DNA of 64,000 nucleotides from CAVOKN01 sp963696505. Lineage in GTDB: Bacteria > Pseudomonadota > Gammaproteobacteria > Burkholderiales > Rhodocyclaceae. Of the stretch, positions 7,971-16,788 are shown piece after piece. The notes under the pieces were generated by a model, which worked only from the letters and a program-made list of their open reading frames with translations, searched no databases and was not told where the DNA came from. A program made the translations under genes and the position numbers. The number at the start of each line of letters is the position of its first letter. Position 1 is the stretch's first letter. Location of the stretch: positions 1 to 64,000 of the forward strand of contig CAVOKN010000025.1 in the NCBI GenBank assembly GCA_963696505.1. The letters run 5' to 3'.

Positions 7971-8411
7971 GGCGTGAGGGAGAGAACCGGAGGCGGACGA
8001 GGCGCACAAAATAGCAGGCAATGCTGCGCCGCACAAGAGGGAATCGCAGAGGGAATCGCAGGGCCCAGCGTTGCCGGGGCGCCGCCGGCGCTCCTGCCCG
8101 GCGCGAAGATCGTGACCAGCCCTGCGATGTCGGCCAGGCGCAGCGGCGTCAGCGCACGCTCCCCCAGCTCCAGCGTCGCGAGCACGCCGGTTACCAGCGC
8201 CGCAGCCGGCCGTGTGGGGTGCGCCGTGCGCACCGACCCAGCCGAATGCTGCGCATGGCGCAACCTACGAGTTGTCGCAGATCGGCTCGGGTGCGGCGTC
8301 GTGGCAGTCGTTTCACTTGATACACTGGCCCGCCTGCGGCGACAATCAACATAGGGTTCAAGCGACGCGGAATCGTCGCTCGAGTCCGTAAACACGAACC
8401 AAAGGATCAGT
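7971..8411. other. Intergenic stretch of 441 bp without a supported gene
   Basis: Contains open frames in several directions, none with family features. One minus-strand stretch (about 8060-8210) reads LVTGVLATLELGERALTPLR, which looks protein-like but has no convincing start and continues into proline-rich low-complexity. A 12-bp direct repeat, GAGGGAATCGCA, occurs twice near 8038-8061. It may hold the promoters of the flanking genes or a decayed gene. Confidence 0.4.
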
Positions 8412-9657
8412 ATGAAGCGCGTCGAACGATTTCCGCCTGCACTTCGGCAAACAGGAAGTGGTGCCGATTGTTATCGGCGGCATGGGGGTGGATATCTCCA
8501 CCGCCGAACTGGCACTCGAAGGGGCACGCCTCGGCGGCATCGGCCATATCTCGGACGCCATGGTGATGACCGTTTCCGACACCCGCTTCGACACCAAGTT
8601 CGTCAGCAAGAAACTCAAGCAGTACAAGCACAACGTCGCCAGCAGCGACAAGTCCTCGGTGCAGTTCTGCCTCCCGACACTCGAAGAGGCCACGCGCAAC
8701 CATGTGGGCCGGACCATGGAAGCCAAGAAAGGCTCCGGTCTGATCTTCATCAACTGCATGGAAAAGCTCACCATGAATGCGCCGCGCGACACGCTGCGCA
8801 TGCGTCTGACCGCCGCACTCGATGCCGGCATTGACGGCATCACCCTTTCCGCCGGCCTGCACCTCGGCTCGTTGGCGCTGATCGAGGGCCACCCGCGCTT
8901 CCGCGACGCCAAGCTCGGCATCATCGTCTCCTCGGCGCGCGCGCTCGCCCTGTTCCTGCGCAAGAACGCCCGCCTGCAGCGCCTGCCCGACTACATCGTG
9001 GTGGAGGGTCCGCTAGCCGGCGGCCACCTCGGCTTCGGCATGGACTGGGCGCAGTACGACCTTGCCACCATCATGGCCGAGGTACTGGCGCTCCTGAAGA
9101 CCGAAGACCTCGACATCCCGGTGATTGCCGCCGGCGGTATCTTCACCGGCAGCGATGCCACCGCCTTTCTCGAACAGGGCGCGGCCGCCGTACAGGTGGC
9201 GACGCGCTTCACCGTCACCCAGGAGTGCGGCCTGCCGGACAAGGTCAAGCAGGATTACTTCAAGGCCAGCGAGGACGAGATCGAGGTCAACACCCTCTCG
9301 CCTACCGGTTATCCGATGCGCATGCTCAAGGGCAGTCCCGGCATCGGCGCCGGCATCCGCCCCAACTGCGAGGCCTACGGCTACCTGCTCGACGCCAATG
9401 GCAACTGCGCCTACATCAACGCCTACAACCGCGAGGTCGCCCTGCACCCGGGCGCGAAGAAGCTTTCGGTCAAGGACAAGACCTGCCTCTGCACCCACAT
9501 GCGCAACTTCGACATCTGGACCTGCGGCCAGACCACCTGGCGCCTGAAAGACACCACCCGGACCTTACCGGATGGCAGCTATCGTGTGCTCAGCGCCGAG
9601 CACGTGTTCCACGATTACCAGTTCAGCACCGATCAGAAAATCGCACTGCCGGCCTGA
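8412..9657 (+). CDS. Nitronate monooxygenase family flavoprotein, apparent +1 base after codon 4
   Basis: FMN-dependent TIM-barrel oxidoreductase of the nitronate monooxygenase/2-nitropropane dioxygenase family. Conserved blocks: VIGGMGVDISTAELALEGAR, GLIFINCMEKL, VVEGPLAGGHLGF (catalytic His region) near residue 195, VIAAGGIFTGSDATAFLEQG, and GAAAVQVATRFTVTQECG. The long C-terminal part with CLCTHMRNFDIWTCG has extra cysteines. By homology translation should begin at ATG 8412 (MKRV), then DFRLHFGKQEVVP, but these are in different frames; dropping one base near 8425 joins them. If the sequence is right, the usable start is GTG 8458. About 415 residues. Substrate unknown; no operon partner. 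Confidence 0.85.
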
Positions 9658-9778
9658 GCGACCCAGAGTACGCAAGGGAATCGGCAGGTGAGCGCCCAAA
9701 GCAAAGTGGGCGATCCATCGAACCTGGTTCATTCGGGCGCGAGAATCCGCCCCCAGTCGCCCGTCATGTGAACGACTG

Positions 9779-10015
9779 TCCAGCCCTTCGCCAGCGCCTT
9801 GTCGAGCTTGCCGATGGGATCTCGGGACCCTCATCGACCCACTGTGCGACGAGTTCGCGCGCTACGCCGACCCCGTGAAGAGAATCCACCTCATCGATTT
9901 CCGCGGCCGTCTCGTGTCGGCGGACTACAAGGCCGACTGGGACAACGAACTGCATCCGACCCTGCAGAGCTTCGGGCGCGTGTTCGATCAGCGCTGGATC
10001 CCCGCGCTTGGCTGA
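9779..10015 (+). pseudogene. Remnant of a hydrolase-like gene, C-terminal part only
   Basis: Two overlapping frames together read ALRQRLVELADGISG and then TLIDPLCDEFARYADPVKR, IHLIDFRGRLVSADYKADW and DNELHPTLQSFGRVF, ending in a stop at 10015. The join needs a frame change near 9826. The DNELHP ending resembles the last block of SGNH/lipase-like hydrolases, but this is a weak resemblance. No start codon, ribosome-binding site or N-terminal domain is found upstream; the 120 bp after the nitronate monooxygenase hold nothing recognisable. Most likely a deletion remnant. The remaining 167 bp up to the CHAT gene show only a ribosome-binding site. Confidence 0.5.
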
Positions 10016-10182
10016 ACTGGGCTACGCGTGCCCGCGACGCAACGCAATGTTCTCGTGCACCGGCTGGCTTGCTGGTGCCGCCGCACGCCCCGAAGCCTGC
10101 TGCTGGCATACTGGCGCGAACCGCGGATGCACCGCGATCCGCGCGGCTGCATCCGGGCGCGAGTGCCCGGGGAGGGTCGATC

Positions 10183-13158
10183 ATGATGCGTGGAACGTGG
10201 AAGGCGCTTGGTCTCTCGCTGCTGCTGCTCTGCGCGCCCGGCACGCACGCCGAGGACGACGAGGACGAAATTGCGCCGATGGTGCGCGACGAGGCAAGTC
10301 TGCGCCTCATTCTTGCCACGCCGGCGCCCCCCGGCGCCGCGCCGGCCAGACTCGACGCCTATTACAAGGACAAGTACGGTGCGGCGCTGCAGCTCGGCCA
10401 GTACGGGCTCGCGCTGGAAATCGCACGCGCATGGTACGACGCCATGCCGCCGCAGCGGCGCCTGGTTCCGCTTTACCAGCTTCATGCGCTGAACATCAAA
10501 CATGGCGACCGTGACCTCGGGCTCAATTACGGCGAGGAACTGGTCCGCATCGATCAGAGCTGGAGCGGCAGATTCAGGACGCGCCTCGGGTTGGCGGGAA
10601 TCTATCTCGACCAGTACCAGGTGAGGCGCGCGCGCGCGCTGACGCAGGAGGGCGCGCGGTTTCTCGACGATACGTCCGACCGCGGCAAGGGGGCTAAAGG
10701 GCAATTCCACCTCGAACGCGGCCATAGCGTTCTGGCCCTCCTTCGCAGCCGCTTCGCACGGCTCGACGGCAAGTACGACGAGGCCGTGCGGCTCGCCCTC
10801 GATTCCGTCGAACATGCCAAGCGGGCGGCAGGCTTGGCTCGCGGCTTCGAGCGGCGCCTACAGCACGCCGCATACGGCCAATATGCCGCGTCCATCGGCG
10901 CCGCCGTCAAGGCGTTCAGGGCCGAGAGCCGGTACTTCGAGGCCGAGGCCCTGCTGTTCGAGGCGGTCGAATATCTGCGCCGCGAGAACTGGCTCGCCGC
11001 CCACTATCCGATGCTGGTCCGCAACGCTGCCGGGCTGCGCATGGATCAACAGCGCTTCGCCGATGCCCTGGTCCTGGCGCGGCGCAGCGCCCGCGCCTGC
11101 GAGCAGGCCGGCGGCGATCTCGGCAGCAGCTTCGTGTGGTCGGAGCAACTGCGTCTCGCGGCCCTGATGGGACTGAACCGCTGGGACGAGGCCGCGCAGG
11201 GATACCGGGATCTGGAGCAGCGACTCAAAGGCCACCCCGCCCTCGTCAGGCTGCTGTCCGGCGTGCAGCGGGGCACGGCCCAGCTCATGGCAGGCGACTA
11301 CGAAGCGGCCGGGCGGGTTCTTGACGCAGCCTACCGCAAGCGTTCGGACCTGTTCGGTCCCGACCACGTCTTCACCGCCCAGGCTCTAGCGCTTTACGGG
11401 ATCGCGCTGTGGCGCAAGGCGCAGCGCAGCGCCGATGCCTATGGCCTTAGCGAGGGCAAGCGGCTGATGGCGCGGGGCGCCCACCGCGTGCTCGCCGCCG
11501 ACGGCCAGTCGGGGGCCGCGAACGTCGCGGCGCTGGGACCCGTGTATCGGCGGATCGTGCTCGAAGCCTACCTGGACGCGCTGTACCCGGCCATGAATTC
11601 CGGGGACGAGGCGGCCATCGACGAGGGCTTCCGGATTTCGGACGCGCTGCGCGGCTCTTCGGTCCAGGATGCCATTGTCGGGGCCGCAGTGCGGGCGGCG
11701 GCGGGCGTCCCGAAACTGAGCGAGCTGATTCGAACCGTTCAGGACAGCGAACGGGAGATGCTGTCCCTGTACGAGTACCTGGTGGACCAGTCGGGCGCGA
11801 CGTTGGTCGACTTCGACGCAGAGGGCATCGCGCAACTGAGGGGTCGCCTCGATGCGCTGGAGACGACTCGCCGCGAGGCACTGGAACAGGTCCGCCGCGG
11901 CTTCCCGGATTTCGATGCCCTCACTCGCCCGGCAGCTCCCGGTTCGCAAGAGGTGGCGGGGCGGATCGCGGCGGGGGAGGCGCTGTTGTCGCTGCTGCCG
12001 ACGGCACAGCGCACCTATCTCTGGCTGGTGACCGATCGCGGCGTGTCCTTTGCCGCCAGCGAACACGGCGAAGCGCGCATCCGGGACTGGGTGGGCGCAT
12101 TGCGCAGAAGCCTGGACGTGGCCGGGCTGCCTGCGCCGCCCCCCGTCGATGCACAAGCCGCGCACCAGCTCTACCGGGCGTTGGTCGAGCCGCTGCGCGA
12201 GCGCGCGGGGGGGCGCCGGGAATGGATCGTGGCCGCCGGCGGGGTGCTCGGCCAACTGCCCTTCGCCGCGCTCCTGACTCGGCCCGATGGGGCGGCGGAC
12301 GCGGCCCGCGCACCCTGGCTGGTGCGGGAACTGGCGCTGTCCGGTGTGCCGTCCGCGGCGTCCTGGATCGCGCTGCGCCGCCGGCCGCCGACGCAGCGGA
12401 CCAAGGCTAGCCTGGTCGCCTTCGGCGACCCGCTCTTCGGCGCAGGCGGGGCTGCCGGCGCAGCGGCGACTTCGCTCGATATCCGCCGCGCCGCGAGCCT
12501 CGCTGACGAGCTTGCGGATGGCGCCATGCCGCCCTTGCCGGACCCACGCGCGACCCATGCGATTGCCATACCAGCCCTGCCCGAAACCCGCGGCGAGATC
12601 CTCGCCGTCGCCCGGGCGCTGGCTGCGGATCCGCGGCGCGACGTGTTCTTCGGCGCCGACGCCAGCCGGCGCACCGTGCTGCAGCTCAGCGCCAGCCAGG
12701 AACTGGCGCGGCGGCGCGTGGTGATGTTCGCGACGCATGGCCTGATTCCGGGCGATCTGCCGGACTTGACCCAACCTGCCCTTGCGCTGGCCCGGGGCGG
12801 CAACCAGGACTGGCTGCTCACGCTTGCCGACGTGCTGACGCTGAAACTCGACGCGGACTGGGTGGTGCTGTCCGCCTGCAATACCGCCGCTGCCGACGGC
12901 AGAAGTGGCGAGGCCCTATCCGGACTGGGTCGCGGCTTCTTCTATGCCGGCGCGCGCGCCGTGCTGGTCACCCATTGGGCGGTGGAGACCCAATCTGCCA
13001 GGGATCTCACCGCCGGCATGTTTGCTGCCTACGGCGCGGGCCGGACGTCCCGCGCCGAAGCCCTGCGCATGGCGCAGGCGGCGCTGGCTGCGAAGCCGAA
13101 GACCGCCCATCCGACCTACTGGGCGGCCTACGCCCTCGTCGGCGACGGAGCGCGCTGA
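10183..13158 (+). CDS. Exported TPR-rich protein with C-terminal CHAT (caspase-like) domain
   Basis: 991 residues. ATG 10183 follows GGGGAGGG and gives a clear signal peptide, GLSLLLLCAPGTHA, with cleavage before EDDEDE. Residues 40-560 are alpha-helical repeats of TPR type. A coiled stretch follows near 560-620. The C-terminal 300 residues are a CHAT domain: the catalytic pair is His852 in FATHG and Cys899 in LSACNTA, both intact, followed by GLGRGFFYAGARAVLVTHWAV, typical of the family. CHAT proteins are peptidases related to caspase/separase; TPR parts usually bind partners. Export points to a periplasmic or surface role rather than a cytoplasmic defence effector. No linked activator or substrate gene is seen nearby. 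Confidence 0.85.
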   Translation: MMRGTWKALGLSLLLLCAPGTHAEDDEDEIAPMVRDEASLRLILATPAPPGAAPARLDAYYKDKYGAALQLGQYGLALEIARAWYDAMPPQRRLVPLYQLHALNIKHGDRDLGLNYGEELVRIDQSWSGRFRTRLGLAGIYLDQYQVRRARALTQEGARFLDDTSDRGKGAKGQFHLERGHSVLALLRSRFARLDGKYDEAVRLALDSVEHAKRAAGLARGFERRLQHAAYGQYAASIGAAVKAFRAESRYFEAEALLFEAVEYLRRENWLAAHYPMLVRNAAGLRMDQQRFADALVLARRSARACEQAGGDLGSSFVWSEQLRLAALMGLNRWDEAAQGYRDLEQRLKGHPALVRLLSGVQRGTAQLMAGDYEAAGRVLDAAYRKRSDLFGPDHVFTAQALALYGIALWRKAQRSADAYGLSEGKRLMARGAHRVLAADGQSGAANVAALGPVYRRIVLEAYLDALYPAMNSGDEAAIDEGFRISDALRGSSVQDAIVGAAVRAAAGVPKLSELIRTVQDSEREMLSLYEYLVDQSGATLVDFDAEGIAQLRGRLDALETTRREALEQVRRGFPDFDALTRPAAPGSQEVAGRIAAGEALLSLLPTAQRTYLWLVTDRGVSFAASEHGEARIRDWVGALRRSLDVAGLPAPPPVDAQAAHQLYRALVEPLRERAGGRREWIVAAGGVLGQLPFAALLTRPDGAADAARAPWLVRELALSGVPSAASWIALRRRPPTQRTKASLVAFGDPLFGAGGAAGAAATSLDIRRAASLADELADGAMPPLPDPRATHAIAIPALPETRGEILAVARALAADPRRDVFFGADASRRTVLQLSASQELARRRVVMFATHGLIPGDLPDLTQPALALARGGNQDWLLTLADVLTLKLDADWVVLSACNTAAADGRSGEALSGLGRGFFYAGARAVLVTHWAVETQSARDLTAGMFAAYGAGRTSRAEALRMAQAALAAKPKTAHPTYWAAYALVGDGAR

Positions 13159-13459
13159 TGCGCCCCCTTCCCCGAGACGCCCATCATCCGGCGGGTGGAA
13201 GGGACCACCTCGGACGGGAGCATCAGCCCCTATCGAAACGCCGGCATGGCGCGCCACCGGCATCGGCAGGCGCTGCGTAACGTGATCGGCGAGATGGGCT
13301 GGGGTGAGGGGGAGTTGCCGGCCACCTGGATCGCGTTTCCTCGGGCGAAAGCGCCCCGCACCCTGTCTATCTGCCCCAAGCGGGGCGAGGGAACGAGCCT
13401 GCGATGTTCATGCCCTGCGGCGGACGGCCGCCCACCGCCTTCGGGTAGAATTGCGCGCC
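13159..13459. other. Intergenic stretch of 301 bp, hairpin, no supported gene
   Basis: Short open frames on both strands have no family features. CGCCCCGC near 13353 can pair with GCGGGGCG near 13380, a GC-rich hairpin without a T-run. The final bases hold the start region of the CoA-binding protein. Confidence 0.4.
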
Positions 13460-13873
13460 ATGCATACCAATCCCGAACCCAAGGAAATCTGCGAGCTGCT
13501 GCGAGGGGTGAAGACCATCGCCGTGCTCGGCCTTTCGCCCAAAGAGGACCGCCCCAGTTTCCGCGTCGCCCGCGGCATGCAGGACCACGGCTACCGCATC
13601 ATCCCGGTACGACCGGCGGTGAAGGAGGTGCTGGGAGAGAAGGCTTATCCCGATCTCGCCGCGGTGCCCGATGCCATCGACCTGGTGGATGTGTTCCGCG
13701 CGCCCGAGTTCGTCGATGCCATCGTTGACGACTGCATTCGCCTCGGCATCAAGCGTCTGTGGCTGCAGGAGGGCGTGGTGAACCAGGCGGCAGCCGAGAA
13801 AGCGCAGGCCGCCGGCATCACCGTGGTCATGGACCGCTGCGTCTGGCGCGACTACAACTCACTCTGTCTGTAG
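13460..13873 (+). CDS. CoA-binding domain protein (YccU family)
   Basis: 137 residues, a single Rossmann-like CoA-binding domain as in succinyl-CoA synthetase alpha. Start ATG 13460 (MHTNPEPKEICELLRGVKTI); the longer open frame upstream has no conserved content. Typical motifs: VLGLSPKEDRPSFRVARGMQ near residue 24, YRIIPVRPA, DLVDVFRAPEFV near residue 75, and the C-terminal LWLQEGVVN with GITVVMDRC. The family binds CoA through the nucleotide-binding fold; physiological role is not known. Nine bases separate it from dapF, so it is likely cotranscribed with dapF-DUF484-xerC. Confidence 0.88.
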   Translation: MHTNPEPKEICELLRGVKTIAVLGLSPKEDRPSFRVARGMQDHGYRIIPVRPAVKEVLGEKAYPDLAAVPDAIDLVDVFRAPEFVDAIVDDCIRLGIKRLWLQEGVVNQAAAEKAQAAGITVVMDRCVWRDYNSLCL

Positions 13874-13882
13874 AGCCATCCG

Positions 13883-14725
13883 GTGTCGATGCTGCTGCGC
13901 TTCACCAAGATGCAGGGCCTGGGCAACGACTTCGTGGTGATCGACGCCATCAACCAGGACGTCCGCCTCGCCCCCGAACAGGTGCGCTTCCTGGCCGACC
14001 GCCACTTCGGCGTCGGCTGCGACCAGTTGTTGATCGTCGAACCGCCAGGCCAGCCGGGTGTGGATTTCCGCTATCGCATCTTCAACAGCGACGGCGGCGA
14101 GGTGGAACAGTGCGGCAACGGCGCTCGTTGCTTCGTGCGCTTCGTCCATGACAGGGGGCTCACGAGCAAGCGCGAGATCCGCGTCGAGACCCGCGGCGGC
14201 ATCATTGCGCCGCGCCTGGAGGACGACGGCGAGGTGACGGTGGACATGGGCGCACCGCGGCTTGGGCCGCCCGAAGTGCCCTTCATGAGCGACAGCGATG
14301 CCGTGGTTCAGGCGCTGGACGTGGACGGCGAGACCGTCTACATCACCGCCCTGTCGATGGGCAACCCCCACGCCGTGCAGGTGGTGGCGGACGTGGACGC
14401 CGCGAAAGTCAGCACCCAGGGAGCGGCTATCGAGCACCACCCGCGCTTTCCGCAGCGGGTCAATGCCGGCTACCTGCAAGTGATCGATCGTCATGCCATT
14501 CGGCTGCGCGTATACGAGCGCGGCGCGGGCGAGACGCTGGCCTGCGGCACCGGCGCTTGCGCCGCCGTGGTGGCGGGCGTCCTGCGCGGCCTGCTGGATT
14601 CGCCGGTGCGCGTGGGCACCCGCGGCGGCGATCTCGCCATCGCCTGGGCCGGAGCGGGGCAGCCGGTGATGATGACCGGCCCCGCCTTGGCCGTCTTCCA
14701 CGGCGAAATCGAACTACCTGCCTGA
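13883..14725 (+). CDS. dapF: Diaminopimelate epimerase
   Basis: Converts LL- to meso-diaminopimelate for peptidoglycan and lysine synthesis. 280 residues from GTG 13883; ATG 13889 is an equally possible start (MLLRFTKMQGLGNDF). The two catalytic cysteines are in EQCGNGARC near residue 78 and LACGTGACAA near residue 223. Other hallmarks: MQGLGNDFVVID, FNSDGGE, MGNPHAV and the C-terminal GPALAVFHGEI. Precedes DUF484 and xerC, a conserved proteobacterial gene order. lysA, the next lysine enzyme in the window, is 15 kb away. Confidence 0.96.
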   Translation: MSMLLRFTKMQGLGNDFVVIDAINQDVRLAPEQVRFLADRHFGVGCDQLLIVEPPGQPGVDFRYRIFNSDGGEVEQCGNGARCFVRFVHDRGLTSKREIRVETRGGIIAPRLEDDGEVTVDMGAPRLGPPEVPFMSDSDAVVQALDVDGETVYITALSMGNPHAVQVVADVDAAKVSTQGAAIEHHPRFPQRVNAGYLQVIDRHAIRLRVYERGAGETLACGTGACAAVVAGVLRGLLDSPVRVGTRGGDLAIAWAGAGQPVMMTGPALAVFHGEIELPA

Positions 14726-14746
14726 ACCACCGACCAGGGACGAAAC

Positions 14747-15397
14747 ATGAAAGCCGACGAAGTCGCCCGCTACCTGCGGGACACCCCGCAGTTCTTCGAG
14801 GAATACGCCGACATGATGTCCCAGGTGGTGATTCCCCACCCCCATGGCGGACGCGCGATTTCGATCACCGAGCGCCAGATACTGACTTTACGCGAGAAGC
14901 TGCGACAGCTGGAAACCCGGCTCGCCGACCTGATTCGCTTCGGCGAGGAGAACGACGCCATCGCCGAGAAAGTGCATCGCCTGTCCGCCGCACTGCTCGC
15001 GGCCCGGGGCAGCGACGCGGTGCTGCGCAGCCTGCGTACCCATCTGGTGGAAGACTTCGCCGTACCCCACGTCGCGATCCGGCTGTGGGATCTACCCAAG
15101 CCGGGGGACGGGGCGGAGTACCAGCCCGTTGCAGAGGGTGCGCGCAGCGTCGCCTCGGGCCTGGTCCAGCCCTACTGCGGCGCGAGCCAGGGTTTCGAGA
15201 TGGTGCACTGGTTCGGCGAGGACGCCGGCCACCTGCGCTCGCTGGCCCTGGTGCCGCTGCGCCAAGGCAATCAAACCATCGGCCTGCTGGTGCTCGCCAG
15301 CGAAGACGCCCAGCGCTTCTACCCCGAGATGGGCACCCTCTATCTCGCCCGCATCGGCGAGATGGCGAGCGTGGCCCTGGTGCGCGACCTCGGGTGA
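14747..15397 (+). CDS. DUF484 family protein
   Basis: 216 residues. Starts MKADEVARYLRDTPQFFEEY and continues IPHPHGGRAISITERQ, the hallmark of DUF484. A coiled-coil stretch lies around residues 42-85 (REKLRQLETRLADLIRFGEE), followed by a GAF-like fold through about 215 with LVPLRQGNQTIGLLVLASED. Function is not established; it is nearly always placed between dapF and xerC. The ATG at 14747 is 22 bp after the dapF stop, and the xerC start follows by 11 bp, so the three form one unit. Confidence 0.9.
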   Translation: MKADEVARYLRDTPQFFEEYADMMSQVVIPHPHGGRAISITERQILTLREKLRQLETRLADLIRFGEENDAIAEKVHRLSAALLAARGSDAVLRSLRTHLVEDFAVPHVAIRLWDLPKPGDGAEYQPVAEGARSVASGLVQPYCGASQGFEMVHWFGEDAGHLRSLALVPLRQGNQTIGLLVLASEDAQRFYPEMGTLYLARIGEMASVALVRDLG

Positions 15398-15407
15398 CGG
15401 TGCCGCC

Positions 15408-16319
15408 GTGACAGCCGCCCCCCTCGGCGGTGACGCGGCGCGCGCCGCGGTCGATGCGTATCTCGGCGAGCTCGCCACCCAGCGCCGCCTGAGCGGACTC
15501 ACGGTTTCCAGTTACCGCCGCGATCTCGACCGCCTGCTGGAACTGGCCGGCGATCGCGCGCTCGATGGTCTGGCGGCGCAGGACATCCGGCGCTTCGTTG
15601 CCCGGCTGCACGGTAGCGGACTTTCGGGGCGCTCCATCGCCCGCACCCTTTCCGCCTGGCGCGGCCTCTACCGCTGGCTGGCGCGCCACCGCGGCATCGA
15701 CGCCAGTCCCTGCGAGGGGATCAAGGCGCCGAAGGGCCCCAAGGCGCTGCCGGCGACCCTGTCGACGGACCAGGCGGCGCATCTGCTCGAAGGGTCGGCG
15801 GAAGACGTCCTCGAACGGCGCGACAAGGCCATGTTCGAACTGTTCTACTCCTCGGGGCTGCGACTGGCGGAACTGGCGAGCCTCGACGTGCGCGGCGGCC
15901 TCGACTTGGAGGCGGGCATGGTCGAAGTGCTGGGCAAGCGGCGCAAGCAACGCAGCGTTCCGGTCGGCGAACAGGCCCGAACCGCGCTCGCCGCCTGGCT
16001 GGAACAGCGACCCGCCCTTGCCGCCCCCGATGAGAAGGCGCTCTTTGTCAGCCGCCGCGGCACGCGCCTTTCGATGCGCATGATCCAGGTACGGCTGGCC
16101 CGCTGGGCCGCGCTGCGTGGAATCGACCGGCGCGTCCATCCCCACGTCCTGCGCCACTCCTTCGCCTCCCACGTTCTGCAATCCAGCGGCGACCTGCGGG
16201 CGGTGCAGGAAATGCTGGGCCACGCGAGCATATCGAGCACGCAGGTGTATACCCATCTGGATTTCCAGCACCTGGCGAAGGTTTATGACTCTGCGCACCC
16301 GCGGGCCAAGAAGAAGTGA
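15408..16319 (+). CDS. xerC: Tyrosine recombinase XerC
   Basis: Site-specific recombinase that resolves chromosome dimers at dif with XerD. 303 residues from GTG 15408. N-terminal SAM-like core-binding domain (about 10-95), then the catalytic domain with all active-site residues: Arg152 in SGLRLAEL, a lysine in LGKRRKQR, His246 and Arg249 in HVLRHSFASH, His272 in LGHASISS, and nucleophile Tyr281 in TQVYTHL. C-terminus HPRAKKK. The final 51 bases before the stop codon are duplicated 131 bp downstream, and a third diverged copy lies near 17.05 kb. Confidence 0.95.
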   Translation: MTAAPLGGDAARAAVDAYLGELATQRRLSGLTVSSYRRDLDRLLELAGDRALDGLAAQDIRRFVARLHGSGLSGRSIARTLSAWRGLYRWLARHRGIDASPCEGIKAPKGPKALPATLSTDQAAHLLEGSAEDVLERRDKAMFELFYSSGLRLAELASLDVRGGLDLEAGMVEVLGKRRKQRSVPVGEQARTALAAWLEQRPALAAPDEKALFVSRRGTRLSMRMIQVRLARWAALRGIDRRVHPHVLRHSFASHVLQSSGDLRAVQEMLGHASISSTQVYTHLDFQHLAKVYDSAHPRAKKK

Positions 16320-16447
16320 GGGATTTTGGCTGCGGCATAACGCCGGCTGCGCCGGCATTAGCCTGCGCCGCAACAAGCCGCTGCGCGGCGTGTTGTCAGC
16401 ACCTGGCGAAGGTTTATGACTCTGCGCACCCGCGGGCCAAGAAGAAG
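16266..16447 (+). repeat. Direct duplication of the xerC 3' end around a palindromic element
   Basis: A 51-bp sequence beginning CAGCACCTGGCGAAGG occurs at 16266-16316 (inside xerC) and again at 16397-16447, identical and offset by 131 bp. The 80 bp between them hold an element that starts GATTTTGGCTGCGGC and contains ATAACGCCGG-CTGCG-CCGGCATTA, then AGCCTGCGCCGC. The same opening and GCCTGCGCCG core are found in the element after metK. The second copy lacks the xerC stop codon and reads on into GATCGAG repeats. Confidence 0.9.
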
Positions 16448-16471
16448 GATCGAGGATCGAGGATCGAGGCG
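16448..16471 (+). repeat. Heptamer repeat (GATCGAG)3
   Basis: GATCGAG three times in a row directly after the second copy of the xerC tail. Related GATTGAG/GATCGAG runs occur near 17091-17104, and as the reverse complement near 17150 and 24570. Confidence 0.75.
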
Positions 16472-16527
16472 GGATTCGGCTTTCGCCCGCGCGGTGCGCC
16501 GATTTTGCCTGGAGAGGGAGTGAGGCA

Positions 16528-16788
16528 GTGCCAACGATCAGTGCGTTCTACGGCATTATCATCCGCATGTTCTTCGACGAACATTCGCCACCGCACTTTC
16601 ATGCACAGTATGCTGAGTTCAAGGCCACGATAGCTATCCGCACTCTGGAAGTGCTGGATGGCAGACTTCCGCGACGGGCGCTCGAACTGGTGCTGGACTG
16701 GGCCGAACTGCATCAAGCCGAGCTGATGCAGGACTGGGACTTGTGTCAGCGGCAGGAACTTCCCCGCAAGATTGATCCGTTGCAGTGA
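16528..16788 (+). CDS. DUF4160 domain protein
   Basis: 86 residues. Opens with PTISAFYGIIIRMFFDEHSP and PHFHAQYAEFKATIAI, the DUF4160 signature. Start is GTG 16528 behind GGAGAGGGAG. It overlaps the next gene by four bases (GTGA), and DUF4160-DUF2442 pairs of this type are common in bacteria and have been proposed to act as toxin-antitoxin-like modules, without firm proof. The pair sits between duplicated copies of the xerC 3' end, which suggests arrival as a small cassette. Confidence 0.85.
   Translation: MPTISAFYGIIIRMFFDEHSPPHFHAQYAEFKATIAIRTLEVLDGRLPRRALELVLDWAELHQAELMQDWDLCQRQELPRKIDPLQ

Noticed and set aside
7931..8395. Possible minus-strand gene in the 7971-8411 gap
   Set aside because: A short stretch looks protein-like, but no start, ribosome-binding site or recognisable domain supports it.
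9799..10182. Upstream extension of the CHAT open frame to 9799
   Set aside because: The extension is arginine/proline-rich shadow of a remnant in another frame, and the signal peptide with ribosome-binding site starts at 10183.
13195..13728. Small gene between the CHAT protein and the CoA-binding protein
   Set aside because: The frame runs through the CoA-binding gene in a different frame and has no conserved content.
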